A stretch of 64,000 nucleotides of DNA from Nannochloris sp. 'desiccata' (Eukaryota; Chlorophyta; Trebouxiophyceae; Chlorellales; Chlorellaceae), in NCBI GenBank assembly GCA_019044685.2, contig JAGTXX020000014.1:744001-808000 (forward strand), read 5' to 3'. The notes under the pieces were generated by a model. That model worked only from the letters and a program-made list of their open reading frames with translations, was not told the DNA's origin and did no database searches. Positions 1-11,192 of the stretch are shown here, piece by piece. Both the position numbers and the translations under genes were made by a program. Numbering within the stretch: position 1 is the stretch's first letter; each line of letters opens with the position of its first letter.

Positions 1-384
1 GATTGGCGAGGGAGATCACTTTAAGGGCATGTCAACGGTTGTTGGTCAATGCAATATTTGAAGCTGACATACGTCAAAGAGAGACTATCTTTACAGCAAC
101 AACGATACAAATCGAGTATAGCTATATCATATGCTTGCTTTTCAGCTCGGGCCCATGTTTCCAGCTGAGAGAGAAGAGGAAAGCAGGCAAAACAGAGGGT
201 GAAATATACTTGCCCAAAACAACCTAGCACTGTTAAAATATTAGTTCTTTACAAGAAATATCTATTATATATATTATATTATCTTTCGTTGTGGCGCAGC
301 ACTTCCCAGAACGCCGCGGCAAAATTATCGATCAGCATAAATCTAATGTGTTCTGCTACCACTGCGTCCCCCCAGCTCGCAGCC
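1..384. other. No gene recognised at left edge
   Basis: Only short overlapping open frames without recognisable sequence. It is AT-rich around 240-290 and presumably holds the upstream region of the gene starting at 385. Confidence 0.5.
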
Positions 385-1642
385 ATGCCTTACAATGTAA
401 GTTTCATGTATATAGGGTTGTTGTGAAATAGCCGCGGGAGGCTATAGGGACGAAAGCCTATTCCTTTATTACCTGAGCGTTTCATCACTTCTCGTTGTGT
501 GTCCGTGGATGGACAACAGACGACACCTACTCACGGCTCAAATGTAAATTTTGTTTTCCTTGCAGCTTCGTTCCAACGGCGCAAGCCACGCTTTAGAGAG
601 CCCAGTCACCTCTACCGAGAACCAACCTAAGACTTCAAACAAGTCTTCAACACCCCTTGGCAAGCTTGTCGCCGGCCTCCCCGCTCCAAAACAAAAAGGG
701 GAACGAGGCCCCCCCGCAAAAAACACCATACCCAATGCTGTTGCTATTGCTGCGGCACTCTTCTATCCATTAGACTCCGGCACAAAAAAGAAGAAGCCTT
801 TGACACTCCCAAAGCTGCTATTCGCCATCAATAAGGTTTTCCATCTGGCACTCGTCAAGGTAAGTCCCAAAGAAAACGGGAAAGATTTAAAGGAAACGAC
901 TTTACGCCGAAGTTGCTATTTAAAAGATTATGGAAATTCTATTCCTATAACTACAATGGGATTCGCATTCGAGGACTTGGATTGGCGCAATGAGGCTCAA
1001 AAAGCCCTCTTCAACAACCACATCAATGCGACCGGCTTTTCTGGTTTGATCAAGTGGTTGGCTTCGACTGTTCTGGCCGAGGTGGAGAACCCTGGAGAAA
1101 ATATGGAGGCCTCTAAAGCAACCAAGGAAACGATCGCAAAGAAAAAATTCACTGAATTGGAAAAAAGAGCCTTGAGAATCTGGATTGTTGGCATCGACGC
1201 GTTGAGTCAAAAAGTTGATGAAGATCTTGATTATATCACCACCACCACCACCGATGACATCACACTCACCACCGCTACTGGCAAAATCACAATTACTACC
1301 ACCACTCTCAATATAAATCCCCCCACCTTTGGGGGTAATACCGACAACTGTCGCCAAAAGACTGTTCTCAAGCTGCCCGGCGCCAGAGTGCAACCACATT
1401 CACCTACGTATACTGTTGGGGCTGTAAATATGGGACTGGGTGGTGAAGAGCAGCAACCATCTGCGATGGATGTTGATGTTTGTAGCCCTTACTCTCCTCC
1501 TGACATCGCTATCGGTGCGTCTCTGGAAGCATGCACACCTGGCTACGACAATAACTTCGAAGTGACAGACTTTGGCGCACTTGAAAGCAACCCTTTTTTT
1601 CAGCCTCAGTACATGGAAGACGACATTTTGTATATAGACTAA
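385..1642 (+). CDS. Lineage-specific protein, family 1 (paralog of 12818-14005)
   Basis: Function unknown. Two exons: a 12-nt first exon at 385-396 (M-P-Y-N) with donor GTAAGT, a 169-nt intron ending in TTGCAG, and a long exon at 566-1642; predicted 362 residues. The start is chosen because the same 12-nt first exon occurs in the genes at 12818 and 15054. The protein is basic and lysine-rich in its first half and has an acidic tail ending in MEDDILYID. A central stretch aligns with the gene at 12818: a lysine-rich lead into LTLPKLLFAINKVF, then an arginine-rich segment, then HINATGFSGLIKWL (HVNATGLSDLIDWL in the paralog), then a helix ending in I-GI-AL-Q. GTAAGT at about 860 looks like a donor, but the paralog is coding through it, so I read through. 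No membrane segment or catalytic motif is visible. Confidence 0.7.
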
Positions 1643-2213
1643 GACTGAATTTCTTTGTAGTGCTGCTGGCCAGCACCTCCTTTCTCTTCGCTGTTGAAAT
1701 ATCGCAGCTCCCTGTTTTTCGTTTTAGCTATTAGATAGTTTAGGTATGTGCCTGCTTATTCTTGTGGTGTGAAGCTCGATCACCTAGTGTCTTTTCTTTT
1801 TCCAGAACTTCATCACTATCTTTTCCTATTCCAAGGTACGCCAAGAAGGCACCCCTTCGAAAATGCAAACTTTATTAATCTTTATCCAAACTGTGAAAGT
1901 ACTGCAAAGGTCCTTTCTTTAAAATTAGAGTCGTTCTTAAAAAATCTGCAAAAAAAAAAAAAAATGAATAGAGTCAATCAAAATTCAATCAAATTCCACT
2001 TGGTATTATTATTATTATTATTTTTGAACGTGTGTATATGTATATATTATAGATATATCCAGTAATGTAAAAAAAACAAAAAGGAAAATTTTAGAAAGTA
2101 ATCACCTTCGTTTCAGTCGGCACTTGGAAACCGTCTCTGCCTCGCTTCATATATGATATCGATATTGATATGATAAATAAAAACAGCAAATTTTCGCATG
2201 TTGACTTACAAAT
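1643..2213. other. Intergenic, AT-rich
   Basis: Holds a poly(A) tract near 1950-1963 and a short ATT/TTA microsatellite near 2003-2022. Lies between the convergent 3' ends of the gene at 385 and HydEF. No convincing coding sequence. Confidence 0.5.
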
Positions 2214-5200
2214 TTAATTCACTGATTCTATTCCCCAGGGTTCTAACGCCCTTTGCATAGCACTTGGCGAGTGTGCATACGCTAGCAGCAACCCATAATT
2301 AGTTACCGGTACCCCAGCCTCGGTTAAATCTGAAACTCTGGCCTTTATTTTTTGAGAATCAACCATACAGCCACCACAATGGATAGCTAAAGCAAATTTA
2401 TCCAAATTTTCTATTTCAGGAAATTCTCTTCCAAAGGCATGCTCTACAATCACCGGTTTAGTAGTATCACCAGTACAACCATCCCCGTCGCCTCCGCCTC
2501 TGCAACCAGCAACAGCTGCTTGTAGTTTTTGAGGAATCTGAACCGTACCTATATCATTGCACAGCTCAGTAATTCTATTATGGTTGCACGCTTCAGCTAC
2601 AAGCACACGGTCTCCAGGTTTCAGATTTTTATACGCTTCGATGCCTGCTGCAAAAACTGGCAAGGCGCCTCTACTTTGCCGCTGCACCATCGCTATTGAA
2701 AAAGTCGTAAAGGGCACCAACTGCTCTCCAGAAGCACAGTCCATAGTCCACGGGTGTATAATATCCACAGCTTAACTATCTGTAATGATAATAATTGCAG
2801 GTCCTTGGTGCTCTAGCACAGGTTTTAATGCTTTCAAGAATCTCTGCCGTTCTTTCTCGGCTACTGTTGGATCTGCACTGCGTGCTGCGTTCAGATTCAT
2901 CCTGTACGCAATCGTAGTAGCATAATTACGGATGGCTTCTTCCTGCACTAGAGCTTGGGGACGTAGCAATCGCATTGAAGGGGTTTCAGCGTCCATAGGG
3001 ATATTTAAAAACACAACAGCGTCTTCATTTAAATAGTCAGCAGGCAAGCAAGGGACTGTGTGCAGAGCTCCAACCTTTTGCGTTTCCTGCTCTAAAAACT
3101 CGGCTAATGGCAAAGTCGCAGCAGGATCAGCCAAGGTGGTTGTATGGGTCGCTAGAGCGCCTGCAGGGTCTAAAAAGTGCCGGACTTGTTGTTCTAGATG
3201 TGATGTAAACCTTAATCCAGAAGGAAACTTTTCTTCTTTTATTTCATTTTTAGTATTGAAAAGTAGGATTAGTTCAGCTCCACTTGCAGTAGCCTTCTCT
3301 ACCAACAACTTTTCCCACCGCAAAGCTTCAGCTAACAAAGAAGAAGAAAGAGGAAGAGGAGAAATTCCGTTGCCATCGCCTCCAGCAGTCTTTTTTCCTT
3401 GCCTCTGCTGCTGCAAAGAGCCTACAGCTTGCTCTACCTGGTTTAAATTCACTACCACAAGAGCTACATCACATTCTTTCAAAGTAGACAACACCTTCTT
3501 TCTCTTTTTATCTCCTAAAACCCCTTCTTCATCGATTCCTGCAGTATCAAACAGCTTCACCGGCCCTGCAGCGTGTAGCTCCATCAAGGCTACTTTAGTA
3601 TCTGCAGTCGTTCCTGGGGTCGAGTCCACAATGGAGATCTCACTGCGAGTTATTCTATTCATTAATGAAGATTTACCAGCATTCATACGGCCGAAAATAC
3701 CCAGATTAGTACGAGGAACATCAGAGCCAAATGCTGCTGCTGGGGAGGCAGGAGAGGCTGCAGCGCCTTTAGCTCCACAATTTCCAGCATCACCACTACC
3801 AGAAGCAAAGATAGCAGCTCCGTTTGTCTTTGCAGCAGATTTAAATGCATATTTAGTAGGTACAGGGCATGAGATCTCTTCAGGAGCAACCACACCACAA
3901 GGTGATAACACAGCTGGGTTCAACAACGCCACACTACTATGTACCCCTCTTCTACTTCTATCACTAGTAAACCCTCTATTACCACCACCACCACCACCAC
4001 CACCACCACCACCACCACCACCACCACCACCACCACCACCACCACCACCACCACCACCACCACCACCACCACCACCACCACCACCACCACCACCACCACC
4101 ACCACCACCACCACCACCACCACCACCACCACCAGAACTGCTTCCTGTCACTTGAGGGTTTAAGCTCACAGGGTGTAATCGTTTTCGAAAACTCGGTGGA
4201 TCACCCCAAATCCCACTTTTCAATTTCTTACCGACCATCGACAACCTTGCATTTAAACATTTCTGACACTCTTCCGCAGTATCATTAATGCAAGGTTTCC
4301 CTTCATACAGCGTATAATGCTGTCTATACTTGGTAGGGGTCAATATAGGCATCAGAACGTTTGCCCCACGACGTAATGCAATCTCTCTGCCTACCGGATC
4401 GATGGCTTGGAGGGCGGTTGTGGCAGCAATATTAACATTACCGAGCGTTATTCTCGCTAACGCGTTCATTCTGGTAGTTAAACTCACCATTGATTTCATG
4501 TGTTCAGTTTTATCGAGATGGCCGTACTGTTGCGACCACATATCAGCTGCAGGGGTGCCAGGTTCAGTGATGTACGGGCCCATACCAATCATATCGGCCT
4601 GAAGATCTCTAAAGAAGGCGATATCTCCAGCTAAATCTCGTAGCGTTTGACCCGGGAGACCCACCATTACACCCGTACCTATCATAAAACCTGCTTTTTT
4701 AGCGTCTTGGAGGGCTTTTACGCGAGCCTCCCAGTGTTGATGTGCTGGGTGGAGGCTGGAATAAAGATCGGGGTTTGAGGTTTCTATTCTCAAGAGGTAG
4801 CGATCTGCCCCTGCTTCTCTAAATGCTTGGTATTGCTCCAAAGAGAGCTCACCAGAGGATAGGGCCACGCAGAGACCAAGATCAGATTGCGTCACATCAA
4901 TAGGAGCTGTAGAGTCTGTGGTGGTGCTGGGGGCAAGAAGAGGAGATGCAGTGCTGCCGGCGCCAGCGCCGGTGCCGTCTGGTAGAGAGGAGAAAGAACT
5001 ACTAAGATGCCTTTGAGCTAGATCCATTTCAATAGTCCGTTCTCTCACTTTTCTTACCATATCCATGATATATGTATTCCTCTCTGGTGTTGTTAATTGG
5101 CCACTTTGAAGCATCAAGGTGCCCATCTTGTGATTAAACGCCCATTCGGCTACTTCAACTACTTCGTTAATAGGCACTGTATAGCGCCACGTTCTCGGTT

Positions 5201-5808
5201 GATGTTTGCGTACTCCACAATAGTAGCAATCAAACTCACAAACGTTTGAAAACTCGACTATTCCACGGAAATAAACATCCTTTCCAAAAAATCTACGAGT
5301 AACCGACTCTGCGTGGGTAAACAGAGCCTCATCTAGAGCTTTATCTCCTTGATTTAAGGTTGTAGCTTTCAGGAGAGCTTCAATTTGGTTAATGTCAAGC
5401 TCAAGGACGTCTTCAGGGCGGATTCCTGAAGGGTTTGTGCCGAAAAATGAGGCGAGAGAGGTAGCGGCTTCCTCTTCGGTGAGCGAAGTTTCCCAGGGCA
5501 TGGTGCGTTTTCCTTTCATTTCAGCTACAAGCTTCTCTACTGCTGCCAGACTGCATAATCAAATTGAATTTTATTATGAAAAAATAGAAACATTATTTTA
5601 AAATGGAAAAACAGGGTGAATGAAGTAATCAGCGTTCTAAAACTGGATGTTGCAAGAGGACGGCCCAGGAGCGGGGGTGACGGTCCTGGGCCTGTTTTTA
5701 TATTTATATAAGCTTCTCTTACCTAGCAGCAGCGTGTGAGCTAGAGATGCATCTCATGAACCCTAAGGCAACTTGTTTTCCAGTTAGTTTTGAGATTGTT
5801 GCCAGCAT
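2214..5808 (-). CDS. HYDEF: HydEF, fused [FeFe]-hydrogenase maturase, with one in-frame TAA
   Basis: Fused HydE (radical SAM enzyme) and HydF (GTPase scaffold), which build the 2Fe subcluster of [FeFe]-hydrogenase. Two exons on the minus strand: 5808-5723 and 5550-2214, with a 172-nt intron. Exon 1 encodes a basic, hydroxylated organelle-targeting presequence starting MLATISKLTGKQ. The HydE radical-SAM motif CEFDCYYC has Cys near residues 133, 137 and 140. The HydF part has a P-loop GRMNAGKS near 649, a DTAG switch, and C-terminal cluster ligands C-N-H near 1017-1019 and HCGGC near 1087-1090. A tract of about 51 Gly links the two halves. The frame is interrupted once, by TAA at 2772-2774 between ITDS and AVDIIHP. 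The conserved HydF sequence there is ITDSQ, so the TAA stands at a Gln codon. Without it the product would be about 1,140 residues. It may be a recent pseudogene, a read-through case or a sequence error. Confidence 0.93.
3981..4134 (+). repeat. (ACC)n trinucleotide tract of about 51 units inside HydEF
   Basis: About 154 nt of uninterrupted ACC/CCA repeat, read on the minus strand as GGT codons giving about 51 consecutive Gly. It lies exactly in the linker between the HydE and HydF parts. The antisense poly-Pro and poly-Thr open frames here are artefacts of the repeat. Confidence 0.97.
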
Positions 5809-6187
5809 CTTAAATAGCTGCAAGTTATTATTTAACGGTATCTTTATCAATTCAATGGTTGGCTTGAAATTCAATGAAAAAGATGTCAATGTGTTTAGCG
5901 ACCGATGCCGCGATGCTGGGTCTATAGCATGCGATGGTATTTTTGACAATGTAGGTTTGGTAGGAAATAATCTGATTATATAAAGGAGGTGACTTGAACC
6001 CTGAATTAAGGGGTGACGTGTACCTTTCAAACTGCAATGCAATGCAACGTGAACAAACCCATCATGATCTCTCTTTTCCTTGCTTTATACCTCAAATTAA
6101 AAGCATATATATTACTATTGCACCTAAATAATTGTGTAATTAGACCGAGAGAGGCTTGATCTCTTCAGCCTTTTTTTAATAAACACA
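5809..6187. promoter_or_regulatory. Bidirectional promoter region HydEF/HydG
   Basis: 379 bp between the HydEF presequence ATG (minus, 5808) and the HydG ATG (plus, 6188). It contains TAATTAGACC at 6137-6146, a 10-mer that also occurs upstream of other genes in this window (48776 and 62888). In this region the HydEF open frame runs upstream of its chosen start, but I see no presequence-like content there. Confidence 0.5.
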
Positions 6188-7810
6188 ATGCTAAGATTAC
6201 TAGGCAAGACAGCTCTTCAAGCTGCGGCCGTTTCAGGGCTCTCCTCGTATCAAGGCTTGAAAGCTCTAGCTGCATGTGCTACACATATGCAGATCCGCAC
6301 TGCCATGTGGAGCGTGGAAAGAGAACCCCAAGAATATAAAGATGTGAACGACATCATCAACGACTCGCTCATTGTCAAAACTTTGGAAGGGAGTAAAGAA
6401 GCAGCCAACGATCTCGGCAAGATCAGAGCTATCTTAGAGGCAGCAAAAGAACGCTGCTTTCTTAAAGATAGAGAACCAGGCCCTTCTGAATTCGTTCAAG
6501 GCTTGACCTATGAGGAAGCAGCTACCTTGATTAACGTGGACTCGAGCAACGAAACAATCATGCAAGAAATCTTCGACACAGCCTACGACATCAAACAGAA
6601 AATCTACGGCAACCGCATTGTCTTATTTTCTTCCTTATATCTGGCCAACCACTGCGTGAATAACTGCAGATACTGTGCTTTCCGTGCTCCCAACAAACAC
6701 ATTCAGCGGAGTGACCTTACCACCGAAGCTCTAAAAGAAGAAGTAGCTGCTCTGCAGAAACAAGGGCACCGCCGATTACTAGTACTTACAGGAGAACACC
6801 CTCGCTACAGTTTCGATAAGTTTCTGGAGGCAATAGACACCATTGCGTCTGTTAAATCTGACCCTTGTGGTAATATTCGAAGGATGAATGTTGAAATACC
6901 AGCCTTGAGTCTCTCAGATATGCGAAGACTCAAAGCAACCGACAAAATTGGAACATACACTCTCTTCCAGGAAACGTATCACCGCCCTACTTTTAAATAT
7001 ATGCATATTGCGGGTCCTAAAAGTGATTATGACAATCGTGTGTTGGTTATGGACAGAGCCATGAGGGCTGGACTTGATGATGTGGGGCTTGGGGTGTTGT
7101 ACGGTTTATATGACTACAAATACGAAGTCATGGCATGATTAATGCACGCAAATCATCTTGAAAAAGAATATAAAGCAGGTCCACATACCATTTCTGTCCC
7201 TCGTATGCGCCCAGCTGACGGATCTGATGTCTCTCTTGCCCCACCGTATCCTGTCGACGATGCCGATTTTAAAAAAATTGTCGCTGTTTTGAGGATTGCT
7301 GTACCCTATACTGGAATGATCCTGTCTACTAGAGAGTCTCCGGAAATGAGAAAAGAGCTATTAAAAACAGGGATGAGTCAAGTAAGCGCTGGCTCTAAAA
7401 CTGACGTCGGCTCTTATCATCGAGACACTTCAAAAACGACGGAAGAGGAACTAGGCGATGTAAATGGTCAATTTTCATTAGCAGACCACCGCACTGTAAA
7501 TGAAATTGTAATTGATTTAATGAAGGAAGGCTATGTTCCTTCCTGGTGCACTGCGTGTTACAGGAAGGGAAGGACTGGTGAGCACTTTATGAAAATTGCC
7601 AAGGCTGGGAACATTCACAATTTTTGCCATCCTAATTCTTTGTTGACTTTACAAGAGTATTTGAATGATTATGGAACTGAAGAGGAGAAGAAAGTGGGTC
7701 AAGAAGTGATTGAAAGAGAGTTAGGGACTGGGTTGAGTGAAGGGGCACAGAGGGTGACAAAGAAAAAGTTGGCAAAGGTGAATGCGGGTGAGCACGATCA
7801 ATTTATTTAG
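6188..7810 (+). CDS. HYDG: HydG, [FeFe]-hydrogenase maturase, with one in-frame TGA
   Basis: Radical-SAM tyrosine lyase that makes CO and cyanide ligands for the hydrogenase H-cluster. Single exon. The N-terminal 35-45 residues (MLRLLGKTALQAAA...) look like an organelle presequence. The SAM-cluster motif CVNNCRYC has Cys at 156, 160 and 163. The C-terminal cluster motif C-x2-C-x22-C (CTAC...C) falls at about 454, 457 and 480, and the frame ends in EHDQFI. One TGA at 7136-7138 interrupts the frame after YEVMA, and LMHANHLE continues in the same frame. No other lesion is visible. With the stop bridged the product would be 540 residues, normal for algal HydG. The stop removes the auxiliary-cluster domain needed for CO/CN production, so without read-through or correction the enzyme would be inactive. 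It is divergent from HydEF. Confidence 0.93.
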
Positions 7811-8260
7811 ATTACTTTTTTGAGAATAATATTCTCTGCAAACGGTGATATCTTAATTTGGATTTTCTTTATTAAAAGGCTTACTTAAGTGGTCACCTGA
7901 GAGTATCACATAGTTTAGTTTTGTGCTCACTAGCAATGAAACAGCACTGAAAAACAGATATGAATACATAAATCAATGGGGTGTCTTTATATATAAGTTC
8001 ACAATGCGCTCTGTTGTGTTCGCCGTTTTTTTTCCTCCTTGAAAATGATACTTTCTTCTTTTCCGACTTATAGGAGGAAGGGCGTTGCAGAGCAAACACA
8101 GAATATTTTCTTTATGCTATTTTCACGTTTTATTGGATACATTTGCTTGATGCTTCTATCCCCACTTTATTCTTTAGTTTATTGGTGCTGTCAAATTTAA
8201 TACTACTAGAACATGAACAGAGCCGCTACCAGACCAGCTTCCTTTTGTTTTACTATTTCT
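7811..8260. other. Intergenic between convergent HydG and 8261-9125
   Basis: AT-rich 3' flanks. I looked for a SECIS-like stem downstream of HydG because of its TGA and found no convincing one. No gene recognised. Confidence 0.45.
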
Positions 8261-9125
8261 CTAACTAAACGCAGCTCGTTGCTGCTCTTGTCGTTGTCTT
8301 TTTTTCCTAGGATACCCACTTCCAGAAGTACCACTATCCCCACAACATGATTCTGCACCTTCTTCTCTATACCTTAACTGAGATAATGTTCTCGCACCTG
8401 CCTCTTCAGCTTGATGAGGGCCTAGAAGCTCTCCGTTGGCAGCAGCAGCAAGTCGCCATGCTGCGTACCGAGGGTCCAACTGATCTAATACTGGCTGAAC
8501 ATCTAGACTATACTGAGAAATAGACCACAATGCAGGAAATAATGTAGGGTGTAGCATCCATTCAATTTTTTCCATCTGCCGGTTGTTTTGATTCGCTAAA
8601 AGTAAGCGAACCCCAGCTTCAAGAAAGCCAATGCCTAGGTGGTGGCAGACAGTAGCTGCTGTTTGAGCTGAATGGTGTTCAGGGACGGTGGGGACAACAG
8701 GGGGGGTTGCATTTTGACTCATTGCATGCAGCCAAAGAGTGAAACTTCCCCAATACGGGAAGTCAGCAAACGTTGTGGCTGGTCTTTCTGCCCTTGCTAA
8801 GAAATCACTGTCGGTGGCTCCGGTGGGTGGTGGAGCAGTTCGTCCTGAACCTAAATTTAATGGGGTCTCTCTAGGGAGAAATGCGTTTACCGTGGTTTCC
8901 GAGGTGGCTCCATGTCTGCAAAGAGGATAGAGATGTGTGTTTAGTGTGAACTAATAAATTGGGCTGCTAGTCATTCGCAGATGTAATGGGTGATCAAGTG
9001 GTGGGCGCTCAAAACTTAGAAGCGCAATGTTTTCAACAAGTTCACCCCGCATGGAACTTAAAAATATACAATAGTATATTTAAGAGTCTAAGATCGCACC
9101 TAGGAGGCTGTGGTCTGTCAACCAT
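8261..9125 (-). CDS. Hypothetical protein, two exons
   Basis: Not recognised. Predicted exons: 9125-9100 (26 nt, MVDRPQPP plus two bases of the next codon; donor GTGCGA, non-canonical after GT) and 8915-8261, acceptor TTTGCAG. The frame runs uninterrupted upstream of the internal Met at 8722 to the acceptor, which supports the longer model; predicted 226 residues. Visible content: a low-complexity N-terminus, an aromatic stretch FADFPYWGSFTLWLH, a helical middle with ATVCHHLGIGFLEAG and HPTLFPALWSISQY, and a basic tail PRKKRQRQEQQR resembling a nuclear localisation signal. The WLH and HHLG helices suggest a compact helical domain. No catalytic motif is visible. The first exon is less certain than the second. 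Confidence 0.6.
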
Positions 9126-9564
9126 GCCTAAAGATCAGAAGTAATTTCGTTCCAGTTGCTGTGCCACAGCTGCCAGTGTCACAGCTCTTGTATTACTTAT
9201 AATATGTATACATAATATGAATCTTGAAATAAATGTGTTAATCACTGATGTTTAGGAGTTAACCAGGAGGAGCCTTTACTTTCTGGGCTTCAAAATGACA
9301 ATTTCGGGCCCAAATTTGATCGATCGATTGGAGCGTGTGAAAAGGCTCGACGTCGCAGCCCAGTCTTATTATTATTATTATTTTAAATAAATATTTTTCG
9401 CAAAAGTCGAAGTTTTCCGCATACATCCTCGTATTGCTGATAAAATCATTGACTACGCGCCTACATGTAAGTTTCAGCGGTGTAATTAAGATATCTCTGT
9501 CGCTTGCTCACCGGCAATCCTTCATGCTTTCTTCATCCTCCCCGCTCTTGCAGCGTTAATTAAA

Positions 9565-10122
9565 ATGGTTAAATCGAACAAGAACAAGAAGGGCAAGTTT
9601 TCAAATAAGGGCAATCCGTCGTATCGCGACCTTAAAAAGGCTATGCAGTTAGTCAAGGATGTGATTGCGGAGAGTCATTTTGTACGGATTCGAAACTCCC
9701 GCTTGAAGGCGGAGAATGATGTATTGATAAAAACTATAACAGCTCTTCAGGCGGTTTCTAGGCCTGTTGAGGAATTTCAACACCATTTGGATGTGATAGG
9801 GGAGGATCATGTGCCGTTTTCAGATTCCCAGCAGTCAAAGCAGCAGCAGAAGCAGCTCCAGCTGGTTGGCGGTGTTTATGGAAACGGCAGCTGGGACGGT
9901 GACCTCCCGCAGGATAGTTTCAATATGTATGATGCAGAAATGCATGATAATGCAATTGAAATCGTTGATAATGATGTTGACCACGAGTACTTATGCAAGG
10001 GATTGTCGTCACTGGAGGAGGAGGAGCACCAGCTGTGCTGTTTTTTGCAAGGGAACGGTGGAAGTGCCGCTGCCGCTGCCGATGTTGCTGCTGCGGCAAC
10101 AATTGCCACTTTGAGTATGTAA
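9565..10122 (+). CDS. Lineage-specific small protein, family 2
   Basis: Unknown, 185 residues. A 5'UTR intron is likely at 9467-9553 (GTAAGT to TTGCAG), ending 11 nt before the ATG. The N-terminus is strongly basic (MVKSNKNKKGKFSNKG), followed by a helical segment with ENDVLIKTITALQ, then a Gln-rich linker, and an acidic C-terminal motif of the form F-x-x-Y-D-x-EMH-N followed by IVDNDVDHEYLCKGL. That motif recurs in the gene at 11193 (DLEMHNNKFGIVDDGIDYDFLC). It ends in poly-Ala. It could be a small nuclear or nucleic-acid-binding protein, but nothing proves this. Confidence 0.65.
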   Translation: MVKSNKNKKGKFSNKGNPSYRDLKKAMQLVKDVIAESHFVRIRNSRLKAENDVLIKTITALQAVSRPVEEFQHHLDVIGEDHVPFSDSQQSKQQQKQLQLVGGVYGNGSWDGDLPQDSFNMYDAEMHDNAIEIVDNDVDHEYLCKGLSSLEEEEHQLCCFLQGNGGSAAAAADVAAAATIATLSM

Positions 10123-11192
10123 TTTAATTTTGTCTTCTTTTCAAATACGATCCCATGTACATAGCTGTGATCCTGGTGTTTTTGTACTAGATCCTTAGTA
10201 CTATTACAACTTTACATTTAGTAGGCATACATATTCATTTAAATAAATGAACTCAATGTAAAAGTAAAAGCTGCTTTGGAGCACAAAAAGAAATGTTTTG
10301 AGGATTAGACAATGAGAATTTGTGAAAAAGAGGAGGACACTGGCCTGAAAATACCATCTCAATGAAAGCGTAGCCACCCCTAATCACGTCTAAGCTCTTC
10401 CATGGACAGCGCAGTGATTTCATTCGAAATTTCGGAACGCGAACACAGGGAACGCGTCATGCACTAAAACCGTCGCTATCTGGCACTAAAATCGGCTGCC
10501 CATTATTTCGTCCAAAATTTGTTCAAAACGTCATGTAAAATTTTGTATTGTATTGGTAAAACCGGTTTTAGCGCATTTGTTAGCCGTTTTTAGTGCTTAT
10601 GGGGTTTAACAGATGAAAATCCTTCTGAAATGCTTCTGCAGAACCAGTCGAAAAATCCACAGAAATGGGCTTCAGATGCATAAATAGGCTAGAAATATAA
10701 TTGAATGCGAGCCTTCTGCATTATTAACATTCCTGCCCTCACAATGATCACATGCAACGATACAATTGAGCAATAATGTTCCTTGCGCACTACAATTTTT
10801 CCCTGCAAGCGCCTTCATAGTATTTATGTGGTTGTTATCAAATTGAATTCATTCTAAATTGGGGAAATAATTGGGGCTTTTGGAAGCCCCAGAGGATTGA
10901 GCCTATTAACAACTCTGAGTTGGCGCGCTAGAAATGATTGATCCTGGGGACAACTGAATTAAATAAAACCGGCGACCCAAGGACAATTTCCGCATATCAA
11001 TTATTTATAAACTTGAAAATTTCTTTGAAACGTGAGTTTTAAGTTTATTTCTTCGTAATTATTGATATATGTTGAACTGAATGTGCTTGAACGCGAGCAT
11101 AACCATTAAAATGAATTTTTCTTATTAACTGATCACGCTCATTTTGCCATCATCTAATCTCTTTACTTTCTTCTTTCTTTTCTGCAGTGACA
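10123..11192. other. Gene-free 1.07 kb with inverted-repeat element
   Basis: No coding sequence recognised. It contains an inverted-repeat element at 10483-10596 (listed separately) and, near its right end, the 5'UTR intron of the next gene: acceptor TCTGCAG at 11181-11187, possible donor GTGAGT near 11032. Confidence 0.5.
10483..10596. repeat. 114-bp element with 15-bp inverted ends
   Basis: GCACTAAAATCGGCT at 10483-10497 and its reverse complement with one mismatch at 10582-10596. A partial direct copy, GCACTAAAACCG, starts at 10461. AT-rich interior with AAAACCGGTTTT at 10558-10569. It could be a MITE-like remnant or a cruciform; no target-site duplication is obvious. Confidence 0.4.

Noticed and set aside
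850..870. GTAAGT donor inside the gene at 385
   Set aside because: The paralog at 12818 is coding through the equivalent segment and the frame is open, so no intron is needed.
3939..4163. Poly-Pro, poly-Thr and poly-Val open frames
   Set aside because: Shadow frames of the ACC repeat antisense or out of frame to HydEF.
5986..6010. GGGTTCAAGTC-like tRNA T-arm (minus)
   Set aside because: The T-stem does not pair and no D-arm or acceptor was found.
2772..7138. Variant nuclear code (TAA as Gln, TGA as sense)
   Set aside because: TAA, TAG and TGA all end intact genes in the window and no other conserved frame carries an internal stop, so the two hyd stops are local.
7136..7900. HydG TGA as selenocysteine
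   Set aside because: The position is not a known cysteine of HydG and no convincing SECIS stem is seen in the 3' flank.
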